Counted from the stretch's first letter, positions 46,308-56,782 are shown. The stretch is DNA of 64,000 nt from Bacillus canaveralius (GCF_002860125.1 NZ_PGVA01000004.1:124001-188000), one strand, 5' to 3'. Program-made: numbers and translations. The notes: generated by a model not told the origin, from the letters alone.

Positions 46308-46332
46308 AAGCCGCCAAATCAGGCGGCTTTTA
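46308..46332 (+). terminator. terminator of the acyltransferase gene
   Basis: AAGCCGCC pairs with GGCGGCTT, followed by TTAT. The following 46333-46560 contains no gene I can support. Confidence 0.75.
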
Positions 46333-46560
46333 TGCATAGTGGCTCAAAGCTGGATGCTGCAGGAAGGGAAAAGCCTATACTCTGACTATGGAACAACACT
46401 GGGGAGACCTCTAAAAAAGCGTCTTGTATTATCTGAATATTGCGTGAAAATAGAAGTATAGGTATTTGGAGGAGGAATAACGGAGATTTTCTGCAAGTTT
46501 TCACAATTATTGTGGATAAATCATGTCCAGCAAGCAATTTTTCATCAATTTTATAAACAT

Positions 46561-46592
46561 TTTACTGCAAAATTTTCCTTTTCGTATATACT
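46561..46592 (+). promoter_or_regulatory. possible promoter of the DUF342 gene
   Basis: TTTACT (46561-46566), 18 bp, TATATA (46585-46590) overlapping TATACT. Modest match. Confidence 0.4.
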
Positions 46593-46624
46593 TGAAGAAA
46601 AAGCATTAGTTGGTAGGGGTTACT

Positions 46625-48202
46625 ATGGAACTATACAGAGATGAGACCATATTACTTGAAGAAGAAAGCGGTTCCGTTTTTATAACGGTTTTTAAAAGCG
46701 GGATGACATTTGTGAAGCTGGATCGAACCTTGCAAGCGCTGCCGCAAATATCGATCACAAAATTTCTGCCTTTAAAGGATGCCTTAAGCGCCGGCTATTG
46801 TGAAAAGCTGGAGATTGGCGAAATAAAACCGCCGGTTGACCTGGAGATCTCCAGAGACAGCATGACAGTAAAGATAAGGATAAATTGTACAGAACAGCAT
46901 TTAAAAGAAAATCTTAAAAGTATAAAAGCTGAAATTAGAAACATGCTCGAAGCAAGGGGAATTTGTGAAGGAATTCTTGAGCATGTTATTGACCATGAGC
47001 TGAAAGTCCAAAAAGATATTACTGTTGCGGCCGGAACCGAAGCGGTGGATGGACAAGACGCACAGCTTATCTATTTTCAGCCGTCTGAACGAAAACCATC
47101 GATTAAAGAAGATGGTAAAGCTGATTTTTTTGACATGCATTTTTTAGATGAAGTAGATAAAGGGGATTGGCTCGGGGAAAAGCATGATCCGACAGATGGA
47201 CTGCCAGGGAGAACTATATTTGGAGAAATACTGCATCCGAAAAAGGGGAAAGACAGGAAACTTTTATACGATGCAAAAACAGTCATGGAATATGAAGAGG
47301 ACGGAGTAATTGTTCTCCGTGCCCTTGTTAAAGGGGTTGTTGAAAAAAAGGGAAACCGGATTGCCGTTGGGGATCATTTGGTTGTTAATGGCGATGTTGG
47401 TTTAGAAACTGGAAATATTGATTTTAACGGAAATATTACGATTAAAGGGATTATTATGGAGGGTTTTTCCGTGACTGCGGATAAGGACATCTCGATTCTC
47501 GGGGCAATGGGCTTAAGCGGGGTCGAGTCTGTCACATCAAGGAACGGTGACATCTTTATTAAAGGCGGGGCCTTTGGCAAAGGAAAAACTAAGATCAGAG
47601 CGGCGAAGAACATTTTTATAAAGCATGCAAATGAGTGTACGCTTCAGGCTGGTGAAAATATTATGATCGCCTATTATTCGGTAGGCTGCTTCTTAATCGC
47701 CAAAAACGTAATGGCCCATGAGAAAAAAGGGAAGTTGATTGGCGGAGTCATCGAAGCAAAGGGGAAGGTGGTGGCAGGCATCGTCGGCAACCATCTTGAG
47801 AGGAAAACGATGATTCATGTAGAAGGATTCAACAGAGCATCAATTGAAACGGAATTGGCGGGACTGGTTCCAGAATATGATATGGCAACTCTCCATGCCG
47901 AACGTTACGCTCAGCAGATCTCATCATATGAAAGTGTGTTGGATCAGTTAAATGAACAGCAAAAAAATCAATATGCACTGACAAAGTCCAATTATGAGAA
48001 AGAGCTTGACAAGCTTAATGAATTGGATCAGAAGCGAACATCACTATTATCATTGCTGGAGACGAAGGGGGAAGGCGAAGTTACGGTGGGAGTGACCGCC
48101 TATCCTGAAACAGTGATCCAAATTAAAAGCATGATTAAAAGGATTCATTCTACTTCCCACGGCACTTTTTATGCCACGGGTAATATACTCCATCATGAGT
48201 AA
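46625..48202 (+). CDS. DUF342 / FapA family protein
   Basis: 525 residues from an ATG at 46625 after GGTAGGGGT. N-terminal region to about 170, then a DUF342 core with repeated glycine-rich beta turns (VVNGDVGLETGNIDFNGNIT, ITIKGIIMEGFSVTADKDIS), and a C-terminal coiled-coil (about 425-490). DUF342 proteins resemble polymerising beta-helix (bactofilin-like) scaffolds and some affect flagella or surface polysaccharide. No signal peptide; function unproven. Confidence 0.82.
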   Translation: MELYRDETILLEEESGSVFITVFKSGMTFVKLDRTLQALPQISITKFLPLKDALSAGYCEKLEIGEIKPPVDLEISRDSMTVKIRINCTEQHLKENLKSIKAEIRNMLEARGICEGILEHVIDHELKVQKDITVAAGTEAVDGQDAQLIYFQPSERKPSIKEDGKADFFDMHFLDEVDKGDWLGEKHDPTDGLPGRTIFGEILHPKKGKDRKLLYDAKTVMEYEEDGVIVLRALVKGVVEKKGNRIAVGDHLVVNGDVGLETGNIDFNGNITIKGIIMEGFSVTADKDISILGAMGLSGVESVTSRNGDIFIKGGAFGKGKTKIRAAKNIFIKHANECTLQAGENIMIAYYSVGCFLIAKNVMAHEKKGKLIGGVIEAKGKVVAGIVGNHLERKTMIHVEGFNRASIETELAGLVPEYDMATLHAERYAQQISSYESVLDQLNEQQKNQYALTKSNYEKELDKLNELDQKRTSLLSLLETKGEGEVTVGVTAYPETVIQIKSMIKRIHSTSHGTFYATGNILHHE

Positions 48203-48205
48203 AGA

Positions 48206-48239
48206 AAAAGATGCTGAAGTTAATTTCAGCATCTTTTTC
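48206..48239 (+). terminator. terminator of the DUF342 gene (bidirectional)
   Basis: AAAAAGATGCTGAA pairs with TTCAGCATCTTTTT; the T-run on either strand can also serve the convergent small gene. Confidence 0.88.
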
Positions 48240-48245
48240 GCTAGC

Positions 48246-48386
48246 CTATTTCTTGGTTCCCTTCTCGATTTCGATTAGCTTTTGCATTAAAATATGTTGT
48301 GGCAGATGAATAACTTGTTCTACAGGGATATTCAGCTTTTCGGCAATTTTAACGGCTGTTTCAGCGCTGATTTGCAGTGGTTTCAT
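48246..48386 (-). CDS. YycC-like small protein
   Basis: 46 residues from the ATG at 48386 after AGGAGG; the longer frame upstream has no ribosome site. MKPLQISAETAVKIAEKLN then LPQHILMQKLIEIEKG is the pattern of the YycC family of small Bacillus proteins. Function unknown. Start codons of this gene and the divergent phosphodiesterase are only about 36 bp apart. Confidence 0.75.
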   Translation of the reverse strand: MKPLQISAETAVKIAEKLNIPVEQVIHLPQHILMQKLIEIEKGTKK

Positions 48387-48421
48387 AAAATATCCTCCTA
48401 TCATGAAAGGTACGTGAATGT

Positions 48422-49162
48422 ATGACACAGATTTTTGCCCATCGCGGCTATTCGGCATTGTTTCCGGAGAATACGATGATAGCATTTGATGAAGCAGAAA
48501 AAGCCGGTGCGGACGGAATTGAAATTGACGTGCAGCTTACAAAAGACGGTGAAGCAGTGATCATCCACGATGAACGGGTTGACAGTCATACCGATGGTCA
48601 AGGACTAGTAAAGGATTTCACCTACGCTGAAATCCGCAAGCTCAATGCCGCTTTTTCGCATAAAAAATTCTCCGGCATCGAACGGATTCCTGCATTGAAA
48701 GAACTGCTGGAGTGGTTGACAACGAATCAGCTTATTTGCAACATCGAATTGAAAAACGGCCTTATTCCATATCCAGGTATGGAAGAGAAGGTGATTGAGC
48801 TTGTCCGCAGCTTCGGGCTGTCAAGCCGGATAATTATTTCTTCTTTTAATCATTATAGCATTGTACATAGTTATCGGCTTGCCCCGGAAATAGAGATTGC
48901 GCCTCTTTATTCTTCAGGATTATATATGCCCTGGGTTTATGCGCAGTCGATCAGGGCTAAGGGAATTCACCCGGCACTGGTGGCCGCTCCTGATGCAATT
49001 ATTAAAGAAAGCATTGAAAATGGCATCGCCGTAAGGCCATATACCGTCAATAAAGAAGCAGATATGAAACGGCTGTTTACGGCAGGGTGCTCGGCGTTTT
49101 TTACCGATGAACCTGTCAAGGCCAGTAAAATTAAAAATGAGCTACAAAAAAATAACCTTTAA
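48422..49162 (+). CDS. yqiK: glycerophosphodiester phosphodiesterase
   Basis: 246 residues, GDPD TIM barrel without signal peptide (cytoplasmic). Catalytic and metal residues in FAHRGYSALFPENTMIAF (His, Arg, Glu) and GIEIDVQLTKDGEAVIIHDE (Glu, Asp, His). Splits glycerophosphodiesters into glycerol 3-phosphate and alcohol. Only a weak GAAAGG precedes the ATG. B. subtilis yqiK lies in the same region. Confidence 0.92.
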   Translation: MTQIFAHRGYSALFPENTMIAFDEAEKAGADGIEIDVQLTKDGEAVIIHDERVDSHTDGQGLVKDFTYAEIRKLNAAFSHKKFSGIERIPALKELLEWLTTNQLICNIELKNGLIPYPGMEEKVIELVRSFGLSSRIIISSFNHYSIVHSYRLAPEIEIAPLYSSGLYMPWVYAQSIRAKGIHPALVAAPDAIIKESIENGIAVRPYTVNKEADMKRLFTAGCSAFFTDEPVKASKIKNELQKNNL

Positions 49163-49168
49163 TAACAC

Positions 49169-49204
49169 AGAAAAGAGCCTTGTCATGTTTAACAAAGCTC
49201 TTTC
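49169..49204. terminator. convergent terminator between yqiK and yqzF
   Basis: AAAGAGC-TTGT pairs with ACAA-GCTCTTT, with T-rich sequence on both sides. Confidence 0.7.
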
Positions 49205-49483
49205 TTATTTCTTTTGATGTTGTTCGGCACCTGCTTTTATCCGGGAATTTTCATTTCGAAATCTTTGCTGGACTTTATTTCTTTTTCGGTCCCGATGTAA
49301 AATAAAACCTGCAACAAAGCCAAGTCCTGCCAGAAAAAACAGCAATCCGGCCAAAAATTGCAGCCACAAAAAAGGAAACGGCTCCTGCAAAATCCCGAAT
49401 ACCATATCCCTCATTAATTTTATTCCAACCGCCGCAAATACCCCGGGAATCAACATAATGATTAATGCGATTATTCTGCTCAT
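49205..49483 (-). CDS. yqzF: DUF2627 membrane protein
   Basis: 92 residues from the ATG at 49483, seven bases after AAGGG. Two membrane segments (SRIIALIIMLIPGVFAAVGI and LQFLAGLLFFLAGLGFVAGF) and a basic tail. Matches B. subtilis YqzF in size and place; function unknown. Divergent from bkdR. Confidence 0.88.
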   Translation of the reverse strand: MSRIIALIIMLIPGVFAAVGIKLMRDMVFGILQEPFPFLWLQFLAGLLFFLAGLGFVAGFILHRDRKRNKVQQRFRNENSRIKAGAEQHQKK

Positions 49484-49634
49484 AGACATTCCCTTCACTT
49501 CTTGCCCTCACGAAAATAATAAATCATCCACCGAATTTGTCAAGGTTAACTGTTCAAGGTAAAATGAATATGAAAAAAGTTGCAAAACTAGCCTGAAAAA
49601 TATTTCTTGATTCTGCGTGAAGAAAGGAGTCCAT

Positions 49635-51707
49635 ATGCAAACTGCCATGATTGTCGGCGCGGGAAAAGGCGGTACAGCCATTTTAAAAATTTTAAAAGAA
49701 ACGGCTATTCTGGATGTAAAGGCTGTAATTGATATAGATCCAGCCGCACCTGGACTTCGCTATGCAAAAGATGAAGGGATCACGACAGATTCCGATTGGA
49801 AACCGCATATTGCCGACAATATTGATGTCATTATTGAAGTGACCGGAAATGATCAAGTGTTTACAGCGCTCCGCGATGCCCGCGGCAAGCATGCGGTATT
49901 GATTCCCGGCAGTGTGGCCTTCTTGCTGGCAAGCCTGCTCGAAGAAAAAGAAGAACTTGTTGAGACATTCCGCAATGAAACGTATAAGCACGATCTTATT
50001 TTTAATTCTACTGAAGATGGCATGGTTGTGATCGATACAGACGAAAATGTCATTCTTTTTAATAAAAGTGCTGAGAAAATTACTGGAGTCAGCCGTGAAT
50101 TCGCCCTTGGCAGGCATATCCATGAAGTGATTGCCGCCAGTGAGCTGCCGGGGGTTTTACATACGAGAAGAATTGAAGCAAACCGGAAGCTTCTCTTAAA
50201 AAACGGTGCGAAAATCATCGCGACGCGTATTCCGATAATCGATGAAAAAGAGCAGCTAATCGGCGCATTTTCTGTTTTTCAGGATATTACCGAAGTCGTG
50301 AACCTCGCTGAAGAAATAACGAATTTAAAAGAGATTCAGACGATGCTCGAGGCAATCATTCATTCCAGTGATGATGCCATATCTGTTGTCGATGAAGCGG
50401 GCAGAGGCATACTCATTAATCCGGCTTATACAAGGATAACCGGACTGACCGAGGATGAGGTAATCGGCCAGCCTGCGACCGCAGATATTTCTGAAGGCGA
50501 AAGCATCCATATGAAAGTTCTGCAAACCCGCCGAGCTATCAGGGGTGCTGCGATGCGGGTCGGTCCGAACAGGAAGGAAGTCGTTGTCAACGTAGCCCCG
50601 ATTATTGTAAACGGAAAACTGAAAGGGAGCGTCGGTGTTATTCACGATGTGTCCGAAATCCTAAGTTTGAACCGCGAGTTGAATCGGGCCAGGCAAATCA
50701 TTAGGACGCTTGAGGCAAAATACTCTTTTGAGGATATCATTGGTAAGTCTGATGAAATGCAGCTGGCTTTAGATCAGGCAAAGCTCGGTGCAAAAACACC
50801 TGCCACTGTTCTGTTGCGCGGGGAGTCAGGAACGGGGAAGGAACTGTTTGCCCATGCCATCCATAACGCCAGTGATCGGAAGTATAACAAGTTTATTCGC
50901 GTAAATTGTGCGGCGTTATCGGAATCCTTGCTTGAAAGTGAACTGTTCGGTTACGAAGAGGGTGCCTTTTCAGGTGCGAAGCGGGGAGGTAAAAGAGGGT
51001 TTTTTGAGGAAGCGAATAATGGCAGTATTTTTCTCGATGAAATCGGTGAGCTATCGGGAAATACCCAGGCAAAGCTATTAAGGGTTTTGCAAGAGAAGGA
51101 GATCACGCGGGTAGGAGGCACAAAGTCGATTCCGATCAATGTAAGAATAATCGCCGCAACAAATGTAAATTTGGAAAAAGGCATTGCGAACGGAACTTTT
51201 CGGGAAGACTTATACTACCGCCTGAACCGGATGCCGATTCATATTCCGCCATTAAGGCGGAGGAAGGGCGATATTCCTTCTCTATGCGAGCGGCTGATTC
51301 ATAAAATCAATCAGGATTACGGACGAAATGTAGAATCGATTTCCGCTGACGCGATGAACTATTTAATGAGCTATGATTGGCCCGGAAATGTCAGGGAGCT
51401 TGAAAACATTCTCGGTCGGGCGATCATTTTCATGTATTATACAGAACAAGAAATAGACACGAACCATCTGCCGGAGTTAAAGGGAAAGTTCAATGAAACA
51501 AGTGATCTCCCTGTCTTAAAACACTCGTTTCAACAGGCAGGTTCTTTAAACGAACGAATGGAGCAATATGAAAAGAAACTGATTGAACAAGCATTGGAGC
51601 AGGCCAATGGCAATAAAACGCTGGCGGCAAAGGTGCTCGGAATATCCGTAAGGAATTTGTATTACAAGCTGGAGCGGCATCAACTTGCAATAGATAGCAT
51701 GCAATAA
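49635..51707 (+). CDS. bkdR: sigma-54-dependent activator of branched-chain catabolism
   Basis: 690 residues from an ATG at 49635 after AAAGGAG. An N-terminal Rossmann-like domain ([16 protein letters not shown], residues 4-100), two PAS domains (about 115-230 and 235-345), a sigma-54 AAA+ domain (about 370-610) with Walker [23 protein letters not shown] in the GAFTGA position, and FLDEIGEL, then a Fis-type helix-turn-helix (about 650-690). It activates the downstream -24/-12 promoter in response to branched-chain metabolites. Confidence 0.95.
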   Translation: MQTAMIVGAGKGGTAILKILKETAILDVKAVIDIDPAAPGLRYAKDEGITTDSDWKPHIADNIDVIIEVTGNDQVFTALRDARGKHAVLIPGSVAFLLASLLEEKEELVETFRNETYKHDLIFNSTEDGMVVIDTDENVILFNKSAEKITGVSREFALGRHIHEVIAASELPGVLHTRRIEANRKLLLKNGAKIIATRIPIIDEKEQLIGAFSVFQDITEVVNLAEEITNLKEIQTMLEAIIHSSDDAISVVDEAGRGILINPAYTRITGLTEDEVIGQPATADISEGESIHMKVLQTRRAIRGAAMRVGPNRKEVVVNVAPIIVNGKLKGSVGVIHDVSEILSLNRELNRARQIIRTLEAKYSFEDIIGKSDEMQLALDQAKLGAKTPATVLLRGESGTGKELFAHAIHNASDRKYNKFIRVNCAALSESLLESELFGYEEGAFSGAKRGGKRGFFEEANNGSIFLDEIGELSGNTQAKLLRVLQEKEITRVGGTKSIPINVRIIAATNVNLEKGIANGTFREDLYYRLNRMPIHIPPLRRRKGDIPSLCERLIHKINQDYGRNVESISADAMNYLMSYDWPGNVRELENILGRAIIFMYYTEQEIDTNHLPELKGKFNETSDLPVLKHSFQQAGSLNERMEQYEKKLIEQALEQANGNKTLAAKVLGISVRNLYYKLERHQLAIDSMQ

Positions 51708-51708
51708 A

Positions 51709-51723
51709 TTTCATACTATGAAA
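51709..51723. promoter_or_regulatory. 15-bp palindrome, candidate BkdR upstream site
   Basis: TTTCATACTATGAAA is a perfect 7+1+7 palindrome just after the bkdR stop and about 70 bp before the -24 element, where an enhancer-binding protein would bind. Seven T follow, so it could instead be a weak terminator of bkdR. Confidence 0.5.
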
Positions 51724-51775
51724 TTTTTTTCACGCTTTATTATAGTGAATAAAACGTTTTCATCAGTTTTTTAAG

Positions 51776-51793
51776 TTGGCATATTTCTTGCAT
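51776..51793 (+). promoter_or_regulatory. sigma-54 (SigL) -24/-12 promoter of the bkd operon
   Basis: TTGGCATATTTCTTGCAT has GG at 51778-51779 and GC at 51790-51791, with the required 10-base gap, matching the TGGCAC-N5-TTGC consensus. It lies directly downstream of the activator gene. Confidence 0.92.
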
Positions 51794-51841
51794 AGATATG
51801 TGTAAGTTAATAGCTTTAGGATTGAAGGGATTGAGAAATGT

Positions 51842-52747
51842 ATGGAGCTGGATTCACTTCTCAGAAAGGCAACCGAAATTGAAAATCAAACGGTCGCAGT
51901 TGCTGCGGCAGAAGATGAAGAAGCAATTGAAGCGGTTGTCGGTGCAATTGATCGTAATCTCGCCAATTTCCTGTTATTTGGGGATAAAGAAGAGATTGTG
52001 TCGATTTTCGATAAAATAGACCCCGGCGCAATGAAAAATAGTAAAATAAAGATCATTCATGCACGCTCAAAAGCAATTGCCGCCGAGAATGCGGTGAAAG
52101 CCGTAAAGCTTAATGAAGCAAATGTATTAATGAAAGGCGATGTGCCGACAGCAACAATCCTCAAAGCGGTTTTGAACAAGGAATATGGTTTGAGGACGGG
52201 AGGTGTTCTCTCTCATGTAGCTGTCTTTGAAGTGCCGGGATATGAACGGTTTACGATTATTACTGATACCGGAATGAATATCGCGCCAGATCTTCAGCAA
52301 AAAGCAGAAATCATCAAAAATGCCGTTGCAATCGCGAGGCAAATCGGGATTGCAAAACCAAAGGTTGCTCCGCTTGCTGCGGTAGAGACGGTTAATCCTG
52401 CCATGCAAGCGACACTGGATGCGGCTGCTTTAACCGCGATGAACAAGCGGGGCCAAATTGGTGGTTGCGTTGTTGACGGGCCGCTGGCTTTGGATAACGC
52501 CGTTTCCGTGTTTGCGGCAGAGCACAAAGGCATAAGCGGGCAGGTTGCCGGACAAGCCGATATTTTGTTAGTCCCGACAATTGAGGCGGGAAATATCCTA
52601 TACAAATCGCTTATTTATTTTGCAAAAGCAAAAGTCGGTGCTGTGATTGCGGGCGCCAAAGCTCCAATTGTTTTAACCTCAAGAACTGATTCAGCTGAAA
52701 GCAAGCTTTATTCTCTTGCTCTCGCTCTCTGTTCTGCTTCTAAATAG
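51842..52747 (+). CDS. ptb: phosphate butyryltransferase
   Basis: 301 residues, ATG at 51842 with GAAGGGA upstream. Phosphotransacylase fold with VLMKGDVPTATILKAVLNKEYGLR near residue 98 and PTIEAGNILYKSLIYFAKA near 245. Converts butyryl- or branched acyl-CoA to acyl phosphate. First gene of the operon; with Buk it allows ATP formation from branched acyl-CoA. Confidence 0.95.
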   Translation: MELDSLLRKATEIENQTVAVAAAEDEEAIEAVVGAIDRNLANFLLFGDKEEIVSIFDKIDPGAMKNSKIKIIHARSKAIAAENAVKAVKLNEANVLMKGDVPTATILKAVLNKEYGLRTGGVLSHVAVFEVPGYERFTIITDTGMNIAPDLQQKAEIIKNAVAIARQIGIAKPKVAPLAAVETVNPAMQATLDAAALTAMNKRGQIGGCVVDGPLALDNAVSVFAAEHKGISGQVAGQADILLVPTIEAGNILYKSLIYFAKAKVGAVIAGAKAPIVLTSRTDSAESKLYSLALALCSASK

Positions 52748-52777
52748 ACTTTTTGACATGATGGGGAGGAAGTATTA

Positions 52778-53872
52778 ATGGAAATCTTCAAGTATTTAGA
52801 ACAATATGATTACGAGCAAGTAGTATTCTGCCAGGATAAGCAATCCGGGTTAAAAGCAATCATTGCGATCCACGATACAACGTTAGGCCCTGCTTTAGGC
52901 GGAACACGGATGTGGACCTATGATTCAGAGGAAGCGGCGATCGAGGATGCACTCCGCCTTGCCCGCGGCATGACCTATAAAAATGCAGCTGCAGGGCTAA
53001 ACCTTGGCGGCGGGAAAACGGTTATTATCGGTGATCCCCGTAAAGATAAAAATGAAGAAATGTTCCGGGCGTTTGGCCGCTATATTCAGGGCCTAAATGG
53101 ACGCTACATTACAGCTGAGGATGTGGGCACAACCGTTGCCGACATGGACTTGATTCATGAAGAAACGGATTATGTTACGGGAATTTCGCCTGCTTTTGGC
53201 TCTTCAGGGAATCCTTCACCGGTTACGGCTTACGGCGTCTACCGCGGAATGAAGGCAGCTGCTAAAGAAGCTTTCGGGACGGATTCTTTGGAGGGGAAAG
53301 TCGTCGCTGTCCAGGGAGTAGGAAATGTTGCCTATACTCTGTGTCGCCACCTCCATGAAGAAGGCGCCCAATTAATTGTTACTGATATTAATAAAGAAGC
53401 AGTTCAGCGTGCCGTTGAGGAATTCGGCGCCAGAGCGGTTGATATTAACGATATTTACAGTGTGGAATGCGATATTTATGCTCCCTGCGCTTTAGGTGCA
53501 GTAATCAATGATGAAACGATCCCGAAAATTAAAGCAAAAGTGATTGCCGGGGCAGCTAATAATCAACTAAAGGACACACGCCACGGTGATATCATCCACG
53601 AAATGGGAATTGTTTATGCGCCTGATTATGTTATTAATGCCGGCGGCGTGATAAATGTTGCTGATGAGCTTTACGGATATAACCATGAAAGAGCCATGAA
53701 AAAAGTTGAAATGATCTATAACAATATCGAAAAAGTCATCGAAATTGCGAAACGGGATGGAATTCCAACGTATAAAGCAGCGGATCGTATGGCGGAAGAA
53801 CGCATCAGCAGAATGCAAAACTCCCGCAGCCAATTCCTGCAAAACGGCCATCATATCCTGAGCCGCAGGTAG
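52778..53872 (+). CDS. bcd: leucine (branched-chain amino acid) dehydrogenase
   Basis: 364 residues. Glu/Leu/Phe/Val dehydrogenase with the substrate domain ([39 protein letters not shown] with the catalytic Lys) and NAD domain [20 protein letters not shown] near residue 172. Oxidatively deaminates Leu, Ile and Val to keto acids for the Bkd complex. Followed by a palindromic repeat and a terminator-like hairpin. Confidence 0.97.
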   Translation: MEIFKYLEQYDYEQVVFCQDKQSGLKAIIAIHDTTLGPALGGTRMWTYDSEEAAIEDALRLARGMTYKNAAAGLNLGGGKTVIIGDPRKDKNEEMFRAFGRYIQGLNGRYITAEDVGTTVADMDLIHEETDYVTGISPAFGSSGNPSPVTAYGVYRGMKAAAKEAFGTDSLEGKVVAVQGVGNVAYTLCRHLHEEGAQLIVTDINKEAVQRAVEEFGARAVDINDIYSVECDIYAPCALGAVINDETIPKIKAKVIAGAANNQLKDTRHGDIIHEMGIVYAPDYVINAGGVINVADELYGYNHERAMKKVEMIYNNIEKVIEIAKRDGIPTYKAADRMAEERISRMQNSRSQFLQNGHHILSRR

Positions 53873-53875
53873 TAC

Positions 53876-54017
53876 GAAAAGCGAAAGCGCCTTGATCAGC
53901 CCCGACAGGCGTTGGAGGGCCTGGCAGTGAAGTCGTTTTTTGACTTCATTGACAGGACCGAAACGACCGAGGGGCTAGGCGCTGGAGCTGGACAAAGAAA
54001 AGCGAAAGCGCCCGCGG
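53876..54017. repeat. palindromic intergenic repeat, one full and one partial unit
   Basis: Starts AAAAGCGAAAGCGCC; AGCGCCT (near 53886) through AGCCCC pairs with GGGGCT-AGGCGCT (near 53972-53983), and an inner GAAGTC/GACTTC hairpin has a T-rich loop. At 53998 the unit begins again (AAAAGCGAAAGCGCCCGCGG) and breaks off. I recall this sequence type being dispersed in Bacillaceae genomes. Non-coding. Confidence 0.7.
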
Positions 54018-54060
54018 AGACAATTTTTTGAAGCTTGGCCAGTCTCGGCCATTTAAGAAG

Positions 54061-54110
54061 AAGGGGATTGAACGCTGAATATTCATTTCAGCGTCTTTCC
54101 CTTTTTGAGG
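54061..54110 (+). terminator. terminator-like hairpin between bcd and buk
   Basis: AAGGG..AACGCTGAA pairs with TTCAGCGT..CCCTT, ending CCCTTTTTG. It could lower expression of buk and the downstream genes relative to ptb-bcd. Confidence 0.75.
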
Positions 54111-54175
54111 ATATACCTTAAATAAGAATAAGAGTATTCACAGAAGCTGCTTATTCTTATTAATTGGAGGTTTAG

Positions 54176-55288
54176 ATGTTGCCAGAAAAGGAATATCGAA
54201 TTCTCGTAATCAACCCGGGATCGACGTCAACGAAGATTGGTGTTTTCGATAATGAAATATCTGTTTTCGAAAAAACGATTCGCCATGAAGCAGACGTGAT
54301 TAATCTATACGATAGCACGATTGATCAATATCAATTTCGCAAAAATACAATCTTGGAAACACTTGACATCGAGGGAATTAACATTTCGAAGCTCACTGCA
54401 GTTTGCGGGCGCGGGGGCTTGCTTCGGCCGATTGAGGGTGGTACATATGCTGTAAACGAACAGATGCTTTCCGATTTAAGAGCAGGGTATGCAGGGCAGC
54501 ATGCCTCAAATTTAGGCGGTATTCTCGCTTTTGAAATCGCGAGCGGGCTCAATATTCCCTCCTATATTGTCGATCCAGTAGTCGTCGATGAACTAGAGCC
54601 GATCGCGCGTATTTCAGGTATGCCTTTAATTGAAAGAAAAAGCATTTTTCATGCGCTTAACCAGAAAGCAGTTGCCCGCCGAGTTGCCAAAGAATTGGGA
54701 AGAACATACGGAACTTTGAATTTAGTTGTTACCCATATGGGCGGCGGCATTACTGTCGGTGTCCATAAACAGGGAAAGGTCATCGATGTTAACAACGGGC
54801 TCCATGGAGACGGGCCGTTCAGTCCTGAACGGGCCGGGACGGTTCCGGCGGGAGATTTAGTGGCACTTTGCTATTCAGGTGATTTTTATCGTGAGGAAAT
54901 GATGAAAAAACTAATCGGCCAGGGGGGGCTTGTTGGTTATCTTGGAACTAACGATGCAGTCAAAGTGGAGAAAATGATTGAAAAAGGCAATAATCAAGCA
55001 GAGCTGGTATACTCGGCAATGGCCTACCAGGTCGCTAAAGAAATCGGTGCAGCGAGCGCAGTCCTTGCCGGAAAAGTCGATGCGATTATTTTAACTGGCG
55101 GTCTTGCTTATGGCAGAGGCTTTGTAAAACAAATCAGTGACAGAGTCAACTGGATCGCAGATGTCATCGTCCATCCCGGTGAAAATGAACTTCAAGCATT
55201 AGCTGAAGGAGCATTGCGTGTACTTCGCGGTGAAGAGGATGTAAAGGCATACCCTGGCGCCACAAAAAATAAGGCGAGCGTCCAATAA
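54176..55288 (+). CDS. buk: butyrate kinase
   Basis: 370 residues, ATG after GGAGG. Acetate/butyrate kinase fold: [18 protein letters not shown] near the start, [15 protein letters not shown] near 190 and [15 protein letters not shown] near 310. Transfers phosphate from (branched) butyryl phosphate to ADP. Partner of Ptb. Confidence 0.95.
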   Translation: MLPEKEYRILVINPGSTSTKIGVFDNEISVFEKTIRHEADVINLYDSTIDQYQFRKNTILETLDIEGINISKLTAVCGRGGLLRPIEGGTYAVNEQMLSDLRAGYAGQHASNLGGILAFEIASGLNIPSYIVDPVVVDELEPIARISGMPLIERKSIFHALNQKAVARRVAKELGRTYGTLNLVVTHMGGGITVGVHKQGKVIDVNNGLHGDGPFSPERAGTVPAGDLVALCYSGDFYREEMMKKLIGQGGLVGYLGTNDAVKVEKMIEKGNNQAELVYSAMAYQVAKEIGAASAVLAGKVDAIILTGGLAYGRGFVKQISDRVNWIADVIVHPGENELQALAEGALRVLRGEEDVKAYPGATKNKASVQ

Positions 55289-55301
55289 GGAGGAGAGAAT
55301 C

Positions 55302-56723
55302 TTGGCTCAAGAATACGATTTAGTTATTCTCGGCGGCGGAACGGGTGGATATGTAGCAGCGATCCGCGCTTCCCAACTGGGATTGAAAACGGCAATAGTT
55401 GAAAAAGGGAAATTGGGTGGTACATGCCTGCATAAAGGTTGTATCCCAAGCAAGGCTTTACTCAGGAGTGCGGAGGTTTTTGCGACAGCTAAGCGCGGGG
55501 AAGAATTCGGTGTCATGACCAGCGAAGTGACCATCAATTTTGCAAAGGTTCAAGATCGAAAAGACAAAATCGTCGATACTCTCCATAAAGGTGTCCAGCA
55601 GCTTATGAAAAAAGGGAAAATAGATGTGTATGAAGGGCTTGGCCGGATTTTGGGACCGTCGATCTTTTCACCAATGCCTGGAACGATTTCGGTTGAAATG
55701 AATAACGGCAGTGAAAATGAAATGCTCATTCCCAAGAACGTGATTGTTGCGACCGGTTCCCGCCCTCGAACACTGCCGGGACTGGAAGCTGACGGCAATT
55801 TGCTGCTAACCTCTGATGAAGCACTTGTCATGGAGTCGCTTCCCGAATCAATCATCATTGTCGGCGGCGGCGTGATCGGAATTGAATGGGCTTCCATGCT
55901 TTCCGACTTTGGGACGGAAGTAACGGTGATTGAATATGCAGATCGGATTATTCCAACGGAAGATAAAGAAATCTCAAAAGAAATGCAGCGTTTGATGAAG
56001 AAAAAGGGCGTTCGGATTGTTACAAGTGCGAAAGTTCTTCCTGAAACGATGCAACAAGGTGAAAACGTCACGATTTCCGCAGAAGTGAAAGGCGAGCAAA
56101 AAGAATTCACTGCAGCCAAACTGCTTGTTTCAGTCGGCCGTCAGTCAAATGTAGAAGGAATCGGCTTGGAGAATACAGATATTCAATTGGAAAATGGTTT
56201 TATCTCGGTAAACGAACATTTCCAAACAAAGGAGTCCCATATATACGCAATCGGAGATGTAATCGGCGGCCTCCAGCTAGCCCATGTAGCGTCACATGAA
56301 GGTATTATTGCTGTTGAGCATATCGCCGGCGAAAATCCTGTCCCGATCGATTATAGCCTCATCTCTAAATGTATTTACAGTACTCCGGAGGTTGCAAGTG
56401 TTGGTTATACAGAGGACGAAGCAAAAGAAAAAGGACGTACTGTCAAAGTCGGTAAATTCTCGTTTCGGGCAATCGGCAAGGCATTAGTGTTTGGTGAAGC
56501 TGACGGATTTGTCAAAATTGTTGCTGATCAAGAAACAAACGACATTCTAGGCGTTCATATGATCGGCCCCCATGTTACGGATATGATTTCCGAAGCGGGT
56601 CTCGCCCGTGTCCTTGATGCAACACCGTGGGAGATCGGCCATACGATTCATCCACACCCGACCCTTTCCGAAGCAATCGGTGAAGCCGCGCTTGCTGTGG
56701 ATGGCAAAGCCATTCATGGCTGA
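55302..56723 (+). CDS. lpdV: dihydrolipoyl dehydrogenase, branched-chain complex E3
   Basis: 473 residues from a TTG at 55302 after AAGGAGGAG. FAD motif LVILGGGTGGYVAAIRASQ, redox disulfide GGTCLHKGCIPSK near residue 40, NAD motif IIVGGGVIGIEWASML near 184, and the C-terminal HPHPTLSEAIGEA with the active-site His-Glu. Reoxidises the lipoyl arms of BkdB. Confidence 0.96.
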   Translation: MAQEYDLVILGGGTGGYVAAIRASQLGLKTAIVEKGKLGGTCLHKGCIPSKALLRSAEVFATAKRGEEFGVMTSEVTINFAKVQDRKDKIVDTLHKGVQQLMKKGKIDVYEGLGRILGPSIFSPMPGTISVEMNNGSENEMLIPKNVIVATGSRPRTLPGLEADGNLLLTSDEALVMESLPESIIIVGGGVIGIEWASMLSDFGTEVTVIEYADRIIPTEDKEISKEMQRLMKKKGVRIVTSAKVLPETMQQGENVTISAEVKGEQKEFTAAKLLVSVGRQSNVEGIGLENTDIQLENGFISVNEHFQTKESHIYAIGDVIGGLQLAHVASHEGIIAVEHIAGENPVPIDYSLISKCIYSTPEVASVGYTEDEAKEKGRTVKVGKFSFRAIGKALVFGEADGFVKIVADQETNDILGVHMIGPHVTDMISEAGLARVLDATPWEIGHTIHPHPTLSEAIGEAALAVDGKAIHG

Positions 56724-56782
56724 TAATAGTTGGCTTTTGTTTTATGAAATTCATTTACATATAAATTTCAGGAGGTAAAAAA

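Noticed and set aside
53876-54017. Palindromic repeat considered as a CRISPR array
   Set aside because: Only one full and one partial unit, no regular spacers and no cas genes nearby.
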